Below are positions 33,780-43,068 of a stretch of DNA of 64,000 nt, one piece after another; position 1 is the stretch's first letter, and each line of letters opens with the position of its first letter. The position numbers and the translations under genes are program-made. The notes below the pieces were generated by a model. That model saw nothing but the letters and a program-made list of their open reading frames with translations. It made no database searches and was not told the DNA's origin. The stretch is from NCBI RefSeq assembly GCF_011516755.1, contig NZ_WOSY01000003.1, forward strand, positions 1 through 64,000, written 5' to 3'. Source of the stretch: Acetobacter conturbans (GTDB taxonomy: Bacteria > Pseudomonadota > Alphaproteobacteria > Acetobacterales > Acetobacteraceae).

Positions 33780-33968
33780 TCAGTTCAGGCCAGCTCTTTT
33801 GAGCTTCTGATCGGTCTTATACTGACTTAACGCGTAGACAGCCCAGATAGCCGCCGGAATCCAGCCGAGAACGGTGACCTGAAGGAAGAGGCAGACAATG
33901 CCCGCAATCGGACGCCCAATCGTAAAGAATGTCAGCCAGGGCAAGAAAAAAGCAATAATCAGGCGCAC
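33780..33968 (-). CDS. YqaE/Pmp3-family small membrane protein
   Basis: A 62-residue, two-helix protein (LIIAFFLPWLTFF, then GIVCLFLQVTVLGWIPAAIWAVYAL) of the YqaE/Pmp3 type, small membrane proteins linked to salt and cold tolerance and membrane potential. The start is GTG 33968 with GGGAG six bases upstream. It is followed by the DUF1269-protein terminator and is separate from that operon. Confidence 0.85.
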   Translation of the reverse strand: MRLIIAFFLPWLTFFTIGRPIAGIVCLFLQVTVLGWIPAAIWAVYALSQYKTDQKLKRAGLN

Positions 33969-33982
33969 GGACCACTCCCGCT

Positions 33983-34037
33983 AAAAGAAAAGCCCCGCAC
34001 ACCGCGAGGCTTTCCAGTTTGGCGTCTTTGCGGGGCT
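33983..34037 (-). terminator. Terminator of the DUF1269 gene operon
   Basis: On the minus strand the stem AGCCCCGC ... GCGGGGCT is followed directly by TTTTCTTTT, about 40 bp after the DUF1269-type stop. Confidence 0.8.
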
Positions 34038-34074
34038 GCTGTCCAGCATTCCCGCCATTTCCCGTAAACCCGTA

Positions 34075-34602
34075 TCAGGTAGCGGCCACGACCTGCCCCA
34101 GAGCCGTGCGGAGCTTGCCTTCGGCCTCCGGCGACAGTGAGGTCTGAATGATCTTCGCATGACCTTTCAGATCGGACAGGTGAGCGATCACCTTCTCCGG
34201 CTCCGCCTTGCGGATCAGCACGAACAGCGCGGAACTTCCCGGCGTCAGCGTCGCACCGAGATTCTTAATGAAATCATCATTGATTCCATAATCGCTGAAT
34301 TTCCCGTCCAGCGCGCCGATACCCGCGCCGGCAACGCTGCCGACCACCAGACCGGCAAGCGGATTGAGGAACAGCAATCCTACCAGCGCACCCCAGAAAC
34401 CACCTGACAGGAAGCCCCAGGAAGCGCCAACCTTCTCAAGGTTGATGCTCTGGTCAAGATGAACCTTGCCATCAGCCGTACGGCGGACGACCACGGCATC
34501 TTCCAGATCCAGAAGATATTCCTTTTCAAGTTCGCGGCATTCGCCCAGCGCGTTCTTCGCGCCGTCGAGACTGTCGAACCCAACAACAACAAGCGTACTC
34601 AT
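34075..34602 (-). CDS. DUF1269-family membrane protein
   Basis: The 175-residue protein begins MSTLVVVGFDSLDGAKNAL and has the DLEDAVVV segment (about 34-41). A Gly/Ala-rich hydrophobic hairpin (about 70-105) matches the two-helix core of DUF1269-type proteins, which are found near stress genes. ATG 34602 follows AAAGGT. The 83-residue membrane protein gene ends 17 bp upstream. Function of the family is unknown. Confidence 0.8.
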   Translation of the reverse strand: MSTLVVVGFDSLDGAKNALGECRELEKEYLLDLEDAVVVRRTADGKVHLDQSINLEKVGASWGFLSGGFWGALVGLLFLNPLAGLVVGSVAGAGIGALDGKFSDYGINDDFIKNLGATLTPGSSALFVLIRKAEPEKVIAHLSDLKGHAKIIQTSLSPEAEGKLRTALGQVVAAT

Positions 34603-34618
34603 AACAATACCTTTCGGA

Positions 34619-34870
34619 TTACTCAGCAGCCTTGCGGCCCAGCACATAGCTGATGGCCGAAGCCGCCACGAGGATCAGAAAGCCGAACACTTTGCAGCCG
34701 GTCGGAATCGTCTTCTCATGCACCTTCACCTCACCCTTCATCTCCGCGAGATGCTCGGTGATCTGCTTGTGCAGTTCGTTCTTATGCTTGTGGAGGGACT
34801 TGTCGAGATGCTTGGCAATCTCCTCAAGATCCTCGGGGGCAAGTTTCCGTAGAATATCGGTGGCGCTCAT
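34619..34870 (-). CDS. Small membrane-anchored protein with charged helix
   Basis: From ATG 34870 (AGGAG upstream) the 83-residue product has a highly charged, Lys/Glu/His-rich helix (about 10-50, EEIAKHLDKSLHKHKNELH) predicted to form a coiled coil. A C-terminal membrane helix follows (CKVFGFLILVAASAISYVLG) and a KAAE end. No family recognised. It is the first gene of a two-gene unit with the DUF1269 protein, which suggests a shared membrane or stress role. Confidence 0.7.
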   Translation of the reverse strand: MSATDILRKLAPEDLEEIAKHLDKSLHKHKNELHKQITEHLAEMKGEVKVHEKTIPTGCKVFGFLILVAASAISYVLGRKAAE

Positions 34871-34984
34871 TATAGCTGCACTCCTGAAATCACGACGACC
34901 ACGACCCTTACGGCCACAGTTCTCTCCTGAATATTGGGCCGCATCTTTCAATTTTCAAGAGTTGCTGTCCTTAACTTGCGTCCA

Positions 34985-36529
34985 TCAAAGCACAGGGCCG
35001 ATCATCGCAAGGGTGTTGTTCCAGAGCACCCGCGTTTTTGGCCAGTTCACAACCTGTTCAAGCGTCACCTCTTCCGATGCATCGATATAGACCTGCTGCC
35101 GCTCCCGGACGACCTCGGTGAAGGCCGCATCCACAAGCTGAATGTTGTTCTCGAAATTCAGATCGAAACTGCGCCGGTCCAGATTGGCGGAACCGATGAG
35201 AGTCATGCGGCCATCCACCGTCATCGCCTTGGTATGCAGCAGTCCATGGGGGTATTCATGGATCTTCACGCCCGCTTCAAGCAGATCCCGGTAATAGCTG
35301 CGGCTGGCACCGGCAACGATCCAGGAATCGTTGCGCTTCGGCACGGTCAGAGTCGTCACCACCCCGCGCCGCGCCGCCGCGCACAACGCCGCCTGTATTG
35401 ACTCGTCCGGCACGTAATACGGTGTCGTGACAGTCAGTTCCTCCGCTGCCGCATTCATGATCGAGACAAAGGTTTCCGGCATGGCAGCATAACGGACCGC
35501 CGCGCTCGTGCCGATCACCTGCCCCACGAATCCCTCCCCTTCCTCCACCTTCGCCGAGGCCAGAAGCGGAGTCAGATCCTCGTTCGTGTGCGCCATCCAG
35601 TCCGTGGCGAACAGATGCTGGTTCTGCAGGACAACCGGCCCTTCGAAGCGGGCGACCATATCCACCCACGGCGCGTATTTCGCCTTTACCAGAAAGGCAG
35701 GATCGGCACAGTTCTGACTGCCGCAATAGGTCACGCGATTGTCAATCACCACGACCTTGCGGTGATTGCGCATGTCGAACCGGCCACGGAACGGCCGCAG
35801 CAGCAGGCTTCCGAGAGGAAGCGCCCGCACCACCCGCACGCCACTCCGCTCCATGTTGCCCCAGTGCGGGGTGTGGATCAGGTGACGGGACCCAAGATCG
35901 TCCGCCATCACACGGCACACCACACCGCGCTTCGCCGCCCGCACCAGTGCGTCGACAACCTTCATGCCATTGCCATCCGGCAGCCAGATATAGAAGCAGA
36001 TATGGACATGCGCGCGGGCGCCATCGATATCGGCGACCATGGCGTCGATCGCCGCATCAGAATCCTTCATGAGTGCCGCGCGGTTACCACCCATCGGCGG
36101 GTAACCGCTGATCGACTGTCCTACCCGAAACAGCGGCGCGAGCCGTGGCGGCAGACCGAATTCCTTTTCCGCATCGATGAGCGCGTCCGCCCTCTTGCCC
36201 GGAACAGGCAGGCGTTTCATCGCATCCCGTATCCGCAGCACACGCTCGGGCAGGAGATTTGTCTCACCGAGCAAAAGATAGGCTACGGACCCGACAACAG
36301 GCAGCGCACCAATGATCGCGACCCAGGCCACCCGTGAAGCCGGCTGGCGATGCGGTCTGAGGAGGGCGCGGGAAATGAAGACGACCTGAACGGCGGCCGT
36401 CACGCCCGCAACGTACCAGCTCCATTTCATGGCCTTCACATGGGGCGCAGGGTTGGTGCCTTTTCGTGTGACGGCGGAGAGTTCTCTGCTCCCGTCTCCT
36501 GACTTCGTGGCCGCCTGCTTCACGCTCAT
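34985..36529 (-). CDS. cls: Cardiolipin synthase (phospholipase D family)
   Basis: The 514-residue enzyme condenses phosphatidylglycerol into cardiolipin. It has N-terminal membrane helices (residues ~35-85, [10 protein letters not shown] then [17 protein letters not shown]) and two HKD motifs: H256-x-K258-x4-D263 (NHRKVVVID) and H432-x-K434-x4-D439 ([10 protein letters not shown]). Start ATG 36529 lacks a clear ribosome-binding site; an internal ATG at 36430 just before the first helix is possible. It lies next to small membrane stress-type genes. Confidence 0.92.
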   Translation of the reverse strand: MSVKQAATKSGDGSRELSAVTRKGTNPAPHVKAMKWSWYVAGVTAAVQVVFISRALLRPHRQPASRVAWVAIIGALPVVGSVAYLLLGETNLLPERVLRIRDAMKRLPVPGKRADALIDAEKEFGLPPRLAPLFRVGQSISGYPPMGGNRAALMKDSDAAIDAMVADIDGARAHVHICFYIWLPDGNGMKVVDALVRAAKRGVVCRVMADDLGSRHLIHTPHWGNMERSGVRVVRALPLGSLLLRPFRGRFDMRNHRKVVVIDNRVTYCGSQNCADPAFLVKAKYAPWVDMVARFEGPVVLQNQHLFATDWMAHTNEDLTPLLASAKVEEGEGFVGQVIGTSAAVRYAAMPETFVSIMNAAAEELTVTTPYYVPDESIQAALCAAARRGVVTTLTVPKRNDSWIVAGASRSYYRDLLEAGVKIHEYPHGLLHTKAMTVDGRMTLIGSANLDRRSFDLNFENNIQLVDAAFTEVVRERQQVYIDASEEVTLEQVVNWPKTRVLWNNTLAMIGPVL

Positions 36530-36693
36530 CTCCGTCCCGTCTGTTCTGCCGTCACGCTATCGCCAGCCTCCGCCTGCGACAACACACGCCCCGCTCATGG
36601 ATGCCCCTCATGGACGCTTTCGTGGCCCCTTGTTATACCGCCAGACCTGATAATTCCGCGCGAGAGCGCAGTGCAGCGGAGACGGCGACAATC

Positions 36694-37917
36694 ATGACAG
36701 ACGGCGCAAGAGCAAACAGTCTGCGAAACGGGCCAGACGCATCCGGCCATTTCGGCGACGGGCTGGGAGGACGGTTCGTAGCGGAAACTCTGATGCCCCT
36801 GATTCTGGAGCTGGACGCGGCGTACAAGACCGCGCAGGCCGATCCGGCTTTCCACAAGGAGCTGGCGTTTTACCTGAAGGATTACGTCGGTCGGCCTTCT
36901 CCCTTGTGGTTCGCAAAGCGCCTGACAGACCAGCTCGGCGGCGCGAAGATCTACATGAAGCGCGAGGAGCTGAACCACACCGGCTCCCACAAGCTCAACA
37001 ACGTGATGGGCCAGATCCTGCTTGCCCGCCGCATGGGCCGCACGCGCATCGTGGCCGAGACCGGCGCGGGTCAGCATGGCGTCGCCACCGCCACGGTCTG
37101 CGCGCTGTTCGGCATGCAGTGCGTCATCTACATGGGCGCGACCGACGTTGAACGGCAGGCTCCCAACGTGTTCCGCATGAAGCTGCTCGGGGCCGAGGTC
37201 GTGCCCGTCACGTCCGGTGCCGGCACGCTGAAGGATGCGATGAACGAGGCGATGCGCGACTGGGTCGCCAATGTTCATGACACTTACTTCCTGGTCGGCA
37301 CCGTCGCTGGCCCGCACCCCTACCCTGCCATGGTCCGTGATTTCCAGAGCGTGATCGGCGACGAGGTGAAGGTCCAGATGGAGGAAGCCGAGGGCCGCCT
37401 GCCGGATGTCATCGTCGCGGCCATCGGTGGCGGCTCGAATGCGATGGGCATCTTCCATCCGTTCCTTGACGATCTCTCCGTCAGGCTGATCGGCGTCGAA
37501 GCTGCCGGACATGGTCTGGACAGCGGCAAGACCGCCGCCTCGATCGAGCGGGGCACACGCGGCGTGCTGCACGGCAACCGCACCTATCTGTTGCAGGACG
37601 AGAACGGCCAGATCATCGAAGCCCACTCCATCAGCGCCGGTCTCGACTATCCCGGCGTCGGCCCTGAGCACTCCTGGCTGCATGAAATCGGTCGCGCCGA
37701 GTATGTCGGCATCACGGATGATGAGGCGCTGGACGCGTTCCAGACCTGCACGCGCACGGAGGGCATCATCCCGGCGCTGGAATCCGCCCATGCTGTCGCC
37801 CATGCGACGAAAATCGCACCGACGCTGAGCCCGGAGACCCTGCTCGTCATCAACATCTCGGGCCGTGGAGACAAAGATATCTTCACCGTCGCCGAACATC
37901 TGGGAGTGAAGCTGTGA
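36694..37917 (+). CDS. trpB: Tryptophan synthase beta chain
   Basis: The PLP enzyme joins indole and serine. The 407-residue chain from ATG 36694 has the PLP lysine K100 ([11 protein letters not shown]), the GSNAMGIF phosphate loop and the [13 protein letters not shown] substrate loop. GGAG lies 12 bases upstream, and longer in-frame starts from 36601 would add a poorly conserved extension. It overlaps trpA by 4 bp. No trpF (phosphoribosylanthranilate isomerase) is upstream, though that is common in alphaproteobacteria. Confidence 0.96.
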   Translation: MTDGARANSLRNGPDASGHFGDGLGGRFVAETLMPLILELDAAYKTAQADPAFHKELAFYLKDYVGRPSPLWFAKRLTDQLGGAKIYMKREELNHTGSHKLNNVMGQILLARRMGRTRIVAETGAGQHGVATATVCALFGMQCVIYMGATDVERQAPNVFRMKLLGAEVVPVTSGAGTLKDAMNEAMRDWVANVHDTYFLVGTVAGPHPYPAMVRDFQSVIGDEVKVQMEEAEGRLPDVIVAAIGGGSNAMGIFHPFLDDLSVRLIGVEAAGHGLDSGKTAASIERGTRGVLHGNRTYLLQDENGQIIEAHSISAGLDYPGVGPEHSWLHEIGRAEYVGITDDEALDAFQTCTRTEGIIPALESAHAVAHATKIAPTLSPETLLVINISGRGDKDIFTVAEHLGVKL

Positions 37918-38729
37918 GCCGTATCGCCCGCCGTTTTGCGGCGTTGAAACAGGAAGGGCGTGGTGCGCTCATCCCTTATCTCGAAGCCTGTGACCCCGAC
38001 TTCCAGACGTCGCTCGACCTGCTGAAGGCCATGCCGGAAGCGGGCGCGGACCTGATCGAAATCGGCATGCCGTTCTCCGATCCCTCCGCCGACGGCCCGA
38101 TCATCCAGCTTGCCGCCCGTCGCGGCCTGAAGGCGGGCGCCACGCTGCCGCGCCTGTTCGAGATGGTGAAGTCGTTCCGCGAGCAGGATAACGACACGCC
38201 GATCATCCTGATGGGCTACCTGAACCCGATTGAAGCTTATGGGATCGATCGGTTCTGTGTCGACGCTTCAGCCGCCGGAATCGACGGCCTGATCATCGTG
38301 GACATGCCGCCGGAAGAAGCCGGACCGATGCAGGGACCGGCCAAAGCCGCTGGTCTGGACATCATCCGCCTGATCGCGCCGACCACAGATGACAACCGCC
38401 TCAAGCTGGTGCTCAACCACGCGTCCGGCTTCGTCTATTATGTGAGCATCACCGGCATCACCGGAACACGTTCGGCCAGCGACGAGGATCTGCGTGCGGC
38501 CCTTGTGCGTCTGCGTGCAGTGACGGATCTTCCTGTCGCCATCGGCTTCGGCATCCGCACGCCGGAACAGGCGGCGTCTGCGTCACGCATCGCTGAGGGC
38601 GCGGTTGTCGCCTCGGCCCTGCTGGCGACACTGGCGAAAACACTGGATGCGGCCGATCAGGCGACGCCCTCCACTCTCCCTTCCGTTCTGACACAGCTCC
38701 GCGAACTGGCCGCCGCCGTTCGGAGCTGA
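37914..38729 (+). CDS. trpA: Tryptophan synthase alpha chain
   Basis: Cleaves indoleglycerol phosphate to indole inside the alpha-beta complex. The 271-residue chain has the catalytic acids E49 ([11 protein letters not shown]) and D60 (SADGP) in the expected places and the [13 protein letters not shown] loop. Start is GTG 37914, overlapping trpB. A GC-rich hairpin pair follows. Confidence 0.95.
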   Translation: MSRIARRFAALKQEGRGALIPYLEACDPDFQTSLDLLKAMPEAGADLIEIGMPFSDPSADGPIIQLAARRGLKAGATLPRLFEMVKSFREQDNDTPIILMGYLNPIEAYGIDRFCVDASAAGIDGLIIVDMPPEEAGPMQGPAKAAGLDIIRLIAPTTDDNRLKLVLNHASGFVYYVSITGITGTRSASDEDLRAALVRLRAVTDLPVAIGFGIRTPEQAASASRIAEGAVVASALLATLAKTLDAADQATPSTLPSVLTQLRELAAAVRS

Positions 38730-38779
38730 CAAGCGGCGTTTTTTATCGGGAGGAGCCACAACACCGGGTGGGCTCCTCC
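38712..38779 (+). terminator. Tandem hairpins ending trpBA
   Basis: A hairpin (CCGCCG / CGGCG) spans the trpA stop and runs straight into TTTTTT. Just downstream a perfect 10-bp stem (GGGAGGAGCC / GGCTCCTCCC) follows. The first looks like an intrinsic terminator. Confidence 0.7.
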
Positions 38780-38966
38780 CCTTCGCCTCCAAAGATAGCA
38801 GGCGGAAATGCCGCATTCTCCGGCACACCACCAAAATTCAACAGAAATAAAAAGTGGAAATTCCAGCCTTCGCTAACAAAGAAGCATGGATTGCGCGAAA
38901 ATATATCCTGAGATATGAGGTAATTCACATATCACAACCTCAATAAGTGGATAGGAATCCCACACG

Positions 38967-40010
38967 ATGCTGGCCAAGAAAACCAGAAGAGTTCTGTCGG
39001 GCCTCGCCGTCGCGGCCGGACTGCTTGTCAGCGCCGCCCAGATGGCAAGTGCCGCAGCCATCCGTGTTGGCTACATCCCCGTGCTGGGCTCTTCCTCTCT
39101 TTTTGTGGTCGATGGAGAAGGCTGGGCAAAACAGGCCGGGCTGGATCTTGAGCTCGTCCGCTTCACCTCGGGGCCGCAGGCGATTCAGGCCCTCGTCGCC
39201 GGTCGGATTGACGCTTATGTCGCCGGTGTTCTCCCGCTCCTTCAGGTTCGCAGCCGCGGCGTGGACGTGAAGGTCGTCGCATCCGGGGCCATCGAGGAGC
39301 TGGCCGTTATCGCTCGTGGGCCTCTCGCAGGCGGACTGGACGTGACAAAGCCGGGCGGCCTGACGAAAGAGCAGCTCGCCGACCGGATAGCGGCCTTTAC
39401 CAAAGCGACCGGACGCAAGCCAAAAATCGCCACACAGCCGACAGGCTCCGTCCCTGACACCGCGCTCCGCTACTGGCTCAAGGAGCGCGAAGGCGTGGAT
39501 CTTTCGACAGTCGAGATTGTCGGGATTGATATCGACGCCGCGCAGCAGGCGTTTCTCGCTGGTGCCGTCGATGCCGCCATCCTGCGCGAGCCAGCTCTGA
39601 CCGTCATCAAGGCCCGCGTGCCGGAAACCCGCGTGCTGGCCACTGGCCATGACATTCTGCCCGGACAGCCCGGATCGGTTCTGGCAATCGTCAGCCCCAA
39701 CGCTCCGGATCATGCCCCCTGGTCGGGCAAACTGACCGGCCTGTTCGTCAAGGGAACCACGCTGATCGCGAATCATCCGGAGGAAGCGGCCCCATTCGTG
39801 GCAAAAGCACTGGGTGGCGGCTTGCTGAAACCGGTCGTGATCGAGCAGGCGCTGAAAGCCTCATCGGCACAGTTCGTGACCGACCCGGCCCAGATCATTC
39901 CCGGCGTAAAGGCGTTGCAGGATTTTGAGGTCAAGGAGGGTGTCCTCAAGAAGGCAGTACCGGTAGATGACCTCTTCGACCTGCAGATGTGGCGCCAGCC
40001 TGCGCCCTAA
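38967..40010 (+). CDS. ABC transporter substrate-binding protein (sulfonate/nitrate/taurine type)
   Basis: The 347-residue periplasmic protein has a Sec signal to about residue 29 (VSAAQMASA), then the SsuA/TauA/NrtA-like fold pattern (IRVGYIPVLGSSSLFVVDGEGW, later PGGLTKEQLADRI and DAAILREPAL). It presents an anionic ligand to the permease 21 bp downstream. No monooxygenase (ssuD, tauD) or nitrate reductase gene is near, so the ligand stays open. Confidence 0.82.
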   Translation: MLAKKTRRVLSGLAVAAGLLVSAAQMASAAAIRVGYIPVLGSSSLFVVDGEGWAKQAGLDLELVRFTSGPQAIQALVAGRIDAYVAGVLPLLQVRSRGVDVKVVASGAIEELAVIARGPLAGGLDVTKPGGLTKEQLADRIAAFTKATGRKPKIATQPTGSVPDTALRYWLKEREGVDLSTVEIVGIDIDAAQQAFLAGAVDAAILREPALTVIKARVPETRVLATGHDILPGQPGSVLAIVSPNAPDHAPWSGKLTGLFVKGTTLIANHPEEAAPFVAKALGGGLLKPVVIEQALKASSAQFVTDPAQIIPGVKALQDFEVKEGVLKKAVPVDDLFDLQMWRQPAP

Positions 40011-40031
40011 GCGCGGGACAAGGGACCTGGA

Positions 40032-40799
40032 ATGATCGGTTTGCATGTTGGAACAAAAAGCCGGCTGGGGCTGGGCTCTCTCGGCCTGCTGACACTCGTC
40101 GGCCTCTGGCAGTGCGCGGTCCAGTTTCATCTCGTGCCGCCGGGGCTGCTTCCCGCCCCTACGGAACTGTGGCCTGCCTTCGTATCGGAAGTCTCCGGCG
40201 GCTTCTGGCTTCAATCCATCGAGGACAGTCTGGTCCATTACTGCGCGGGCCTGCTGATCGGCTCGCTGCTCGGTGCCGCAGCCGGACTTCTGTGCGGGTC
40301 CGTGCCTCTGGTGGATGCTTTCACCGGCGGCATCGTCCGCCTCCTGCGTCCGATTCCCGGACTGGCCTGGGTGCCGTTCGCCATCCTGTGGTTCGGCCTG
40401 AACAATGTCGGTGCAACGTTCGTCATCGCCATTTCCGTCTTCTGGATCAATTTCTATGCCGCCTATGGTGCGGTTAAATCGGTTGACCGTGAACTGTACG
40501 AGGTGGCGGCCGCCTTCGGTCACAGGGGACTGCTCGCCCAGCTTCGTTATGTCACGCTGCCTGCCGCCTCGCCGGGCCTTCTGGCGGGACTGCGAACGGG
40601 CCTGGGGCAGGGCTGGATGTCCGTCGTGGCGGCGGAACTGTTCGGCGTGCCGGGTGTGGGCGCCCGGATGATGCAGGCGTCCAGCCTGCTCGCGACGGAT
40701 GTGGTGGTCGTCTACATGATCACGATGGCGGGGTTGTATGCGTTGACTGATTTTCTGTTTGGACTGGTCCGCGACCGGCTGCTTCGGTGGCAGGGATGA
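40032..40799 (+). CDS. ABC transporter permease (SsuC/TauC type)
   Basis: A 255-residue permease with about six membrane helices. The typical N-terminal cue PPGLLPAPTELWPAF is present, and the cytosolic coupling loop follows EVAAAFGHRGLLAQLRYVTLPAASPGL (about 158-184), which docks on the ATPase. The ATPase gene starts at ATGA overlapping its stop by 4 bp. Confidence 0.88.
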   Translation: MIGLHVGTKSRLGLGSLGLLTLVGLWQCAVQFHLVPPGLLPAPTELWPAFVSEVSGGFWLQSIEDSLVHYCAGLLIGSLLGAAAGLLCGSVPLVDAFTGGIVRLLRPIPGLAWVPFAILWFGLNNVGATFVIAISVFWINFYAAYGAVKSVDRELYEVAAAFGHRGLLAQLRYVTLPAASPGLLAGLRTGLGQGWMSVVAAELFGVPGVGARMMQASSLLATDVVVVYMITMAGLYALTDFLFGLVRDRLLRWQG

Positions 40800-41587
40800 A
40801 TGACATGACGTCTCTTGTGCACGTCGAGGATGCCGGTCTGTCGCATGACGGCGGCGAGAATTTCATCTTTCGCCATGTCGACCTCTCAATCAGGCAGGGA
40901 GAATTTGTCGCCGTTCTGGGGCCATCCGGCGTCGGAAAGTCGACTCTCCTCCGGGTGATCATGGGGCTCGTTCCGCCGACCGAGGGCCAGATCGCGCTGA
41001 CCACGACCACGGAGCATAAAGGCAACCGGCAGGCCGCACTGGTCTTTCAGGACGCGCGCCTGATGCCCTGGCGAACGGTCCGCACCAATGTCGAACTGGG
41101 CCTGGAAGGACTGGGCCTCAGTCGTGCCGAACGGCATGACCGCGCGGCGCAGGCGCTGCAACTGGTCGGTCTATCTGCGGAAGCCGACCGCTGGCCGCGC
41201 CAGCTTTCCGGCGGCCAGCGGCAGCGTGTAGGCGTCGCCCGCGCCCTGACGGTGAACCCGGACCTTCTGCTGATGGATGAACCCTTCGGCGCACTGGACG
41301 CGATCACCCGCAGCAGTCTCCAGACGGAACTTCTCGGAATCTGGGAAAAGACCCGCAAGACGGTACTCTTCGTGACGCACGATATCGACGAGGCACTCCT
41401 TCTGGCCGACCGCGTGATCGTGCTGGCGGGAAAACCGGCCCGCGTGCAAGGCGACCTTCAGGTCGGGAAGCGTCCCCGCGATCCGTCCACCCCCGCTCTT
41501 CGTGCTCTTGCCGGCCGTCTGAGAAGTCTGATCGCGGGCGAAGACGACCCCGGTGACAGTGCCTACTGGCAGGCCGCCGAAATCTGA
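40796..41587 (+). CDS. ABC transporter ATPase (SsuB/TauB type)
   Basis: The 263-residue ATPase has Walker A GPSGVGKST (42-50), a Q-loop (LVFQDARLMPW), signature LSGGQRQR and Walker B LLLMDEPFGALD. The H-loop VTHDIDEALLLADR is also present. It powers the upstream SBP/permease pair. ATG 40796 is preferred because it overlaps the permease stop; a GTG three codons earlier is possible. Confidence 0.9.
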   Translation: MNDMTSLVHVEDAGLSHDGGENFIFRHVDLSIRQGEFVAVLGPSGVGKSTLLRVIMGLVPPTEGQIALTTTTEHKGNRQAALVFQDARLMPWRTVRTNVELGLEGLGLSRAERHDRAAQALQLVGLSAEADRWPRQLSGGQRQRVGVARALTVNPDLLLMDEPFGALDAITRSSLQTELLGIWEKTRKTVLFVTHDIDEALLLADRVIVLAGKPARVQGDLQVGKRPRDPSTPALRALAGRLRSLIAGEDDPGDSAYWQAAEI

Positions 41588-41670
41588 CCTTACGGATGTT
41601 GACCTCCCCGGACGGCCAACACAGACTGAATTTCCTGATCCGATACGCCAAACATACAAAGGAAGACCGC

Positions 41671-41892
41671 ATGTCTCAGACGAGCCCCGAGGACAATTAC
41701 ACGCTTGAAAGTGGCATCGGTCGCCTGCAAGACGAGGACGGACCGCACACCTCCCGCTGGGCCAGCGTAAACGACTGCATGACGGACGGGCTGGATATCC
41801 TGCGTGATCTGACCGTGGATACGCCCATCCGGACCCTCAGCGTAGCACTGGTGTTTGGCAGTCTGTGCGGCATGTGGCTTGCGCGCCGCTGA
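41671..41892 (+). CDS. Small membrane-anchored protein (DUF883-like tail)
   Basis: From ATG 41671 (GGAAGA upstream) the 73-residue protein has a hydrophilic N-terminal half with acidic and Asn/Asp residues. A C-terminal membrane helix (RTLSVALVFGSLCGMWLARR) resembles the ElaB/YqjD/DUF883 tail that anchors ribosome-associated stress proteins. The N-terminal half is shorter than usual, so the family link is tentative. A terminator hairpin follows. Confidence 0.55.
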   Translation: MSQTSPEDNYTLESGIGRLQDEDGPHTSRWASVNDCMTDGLDILRDLTVDTPIRTLSVALVFGSLCGMWLARR

Positions 41893-41930
41893 CAGGCATT
41901 ATGCTGGGACAAATTTCTGTGGATCAGCAT

Positions 41931-41955
41931 AAAATTCCGTCTCTTACGGAGTTTT
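41931..41955. terminator. Palindromic terminator after the DUF883-like gene
   Basis: Ten pairs (AAAATTCCGT / ACGGAGTTTT, one T-G) with a CTCTT loop and a T-run, followed by the DUF1328 gene upstream region. Works on both strands in principle. Confidence 0.75.
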
Positions 41956-42026
41956 CAATGCAACTGACGCAAGGGAAAACAGTTTACTCATTACATAGAG
42001 CCCACAAATCAAAAGGATAAAAAGTT

Positions 42027-42203
42027 ATGCTCAGACTGGCTCTGTTTTTCCTGATCGTGTCCATCATTGCCGGCTTATTTGGCTTTGGTGGCATCTCCTC
42101 CGCTGCTGCCGGGATGGCGAAAATCCTCTTCTTCATCGCCGTCATCATCTGTGTCGTGCTGTTTGCAATGGTCCTCATCGGCGTCGGGGCTGTTTCCAAA
42201 TAG
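42027..42203 (+). CDS. DUF1328/YtjA-family small membrane protein
   Basis: A 58-residue protein with two hydrophobic helices ([19 protein letters not shown], then [22 protein letters not shown]), the usual DUF1328 layout. A purine-rich AAAGGATAA precedes the ATG at 42027. Function is unknown. It is followed by a strong terminator. It is too small to be found by simple length filters. Confidence 0.85.
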   Translation: MLRLALFFLIVSIIAGLFGFGGISSAAAGMAKILFFIAVIICVVLFAMVLIGVGAVSK

Positions 42204-42231
42204 TCCGCCGCTTATCAGAAGCGTTCATATC

Positions 42232-42263
42232 AACGGGGATGCTCTCAGGCATCCCCGTTTTTT
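42232..42263 (+). terminator. Terminator after the DUF1328 gene
   Basis: Stem AACGGGGATGC / GCATCCCCGTT with loop TCTCAG, followed by TTTTT. A textbook intrinsic terminator. Confidence 0.9.
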
Positions 42264-42348
42264 GTTGGCCAAAAAGCGACAACCATTGGGGTTGGCCGAA
42301 CGTCCGTGATTTTCTAAAACGAATTCGTAACAATCCGGATTAGCCGTC

Positions 42349-43068
42349 ATGCAAAGCTGGATGACGCTCTCCCTGAGCCTGACGCTTCTCTACCTGTTAT
42401 TCTTCGGCCTGTTCGGCTTCGGAACCGGGCAACCCGCCCTTACGCGCGGCTGGGATTTTGCAATGCTCAGTGGCTTGTCGGCCATCTTTGCTTTTCTGGC
42501 GTTGTTTATCCTGACGGGACGCCCTTTCAGAAAACCCGCTTATGAAGGCAAGTTTTTCATGCGCCTTCACATCTTTCTGGGCTATCTGGCTTCCCTCTTC
42601 GTTGCCGTTCACGTTGGCGGCAGTCTCTTGTGTGAACCCCTGATCTGGCAGGACATCTGGCCTCCAGTACTTCCACTCATGCAGACCGGACTCCTGTCCA
42701 GCATCCTCCTGATCGTGATGCTCACCACATCACATACCGGGACCAGACGCCTGATTTTCGGAAACTCTCGTTTTTTCCGTTATGCCCATTACGGTCTGGC
42801 CGGTGTTCTTCTCTGCGCCGCTTCTTTTCATGCCTGGCAAGCAGGCTTCCGGATCTCGGGCCACACGATCCCTTACATTCTCGCCCTCGTCACTTTAGCG
42901 ACGCTGGCGAGCCCGGCCGTGAACCGCTGCTTCCTTCCTGAACGAGCGCCTCGCACGCAAAAACGCCGCATACGGAATACTACGAGATTAGCCGTGCCGG
43001 CGGTCACCGTTCTTTGTCTTGCAGGAATTCTGACGCCGATTTTATGCGTGTTATGGCTGCACCATTGA
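42349..43068 (+). CDS. Diheme b-type membrane protein (ferric-reductase-like)
   Basis: The 239-residue membrane protein has about six helices. Two helices carry histidine pairs spaced 14 residues apart (H74/H88 in the third, RLHIFLG...AVHVGG; H147/H161 in the fifth, YAHYGLA...SFHAW), which is the bis-heme geometry of ferric-reductase and NOX-type membrane domains. No FAD/NADPH domain follows; instead the next gene encodes a tetraheme cytochrome c, which may take or give electrons outside the cytoplasm. The ATG at 42349 has no clear ribosome-binding site. Confidence 0.7.
   Translation: MQSWMTLSLSLTLLYLLFFGLFGFGTGQPALTRGWDFAMLSGLSAIFAFLALFILTGRPFRKPAYEGKFFMRLHIFLGYLASLFVAVHVGGSLLCEPLIWQDIWPPVLPLMQTGLLSSILLIVMLTTSHTGTRRLIFGNSRFFRYAHYGLAGVLLCAASFHAWQAGFRISGHTIPYILALVTLATLASPAVNRCFLPERAPRTQKRRIRNTTRLAVPAVTVLCLAGILTPILCVLWLHH

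Noticed and set aside
33991-34037. Riboswitch in the YqaE/DUF1269 intergenic region
   Set aside because: The structure is a simple stem followed by a T-run on the minus strand, best explained as the terminator.
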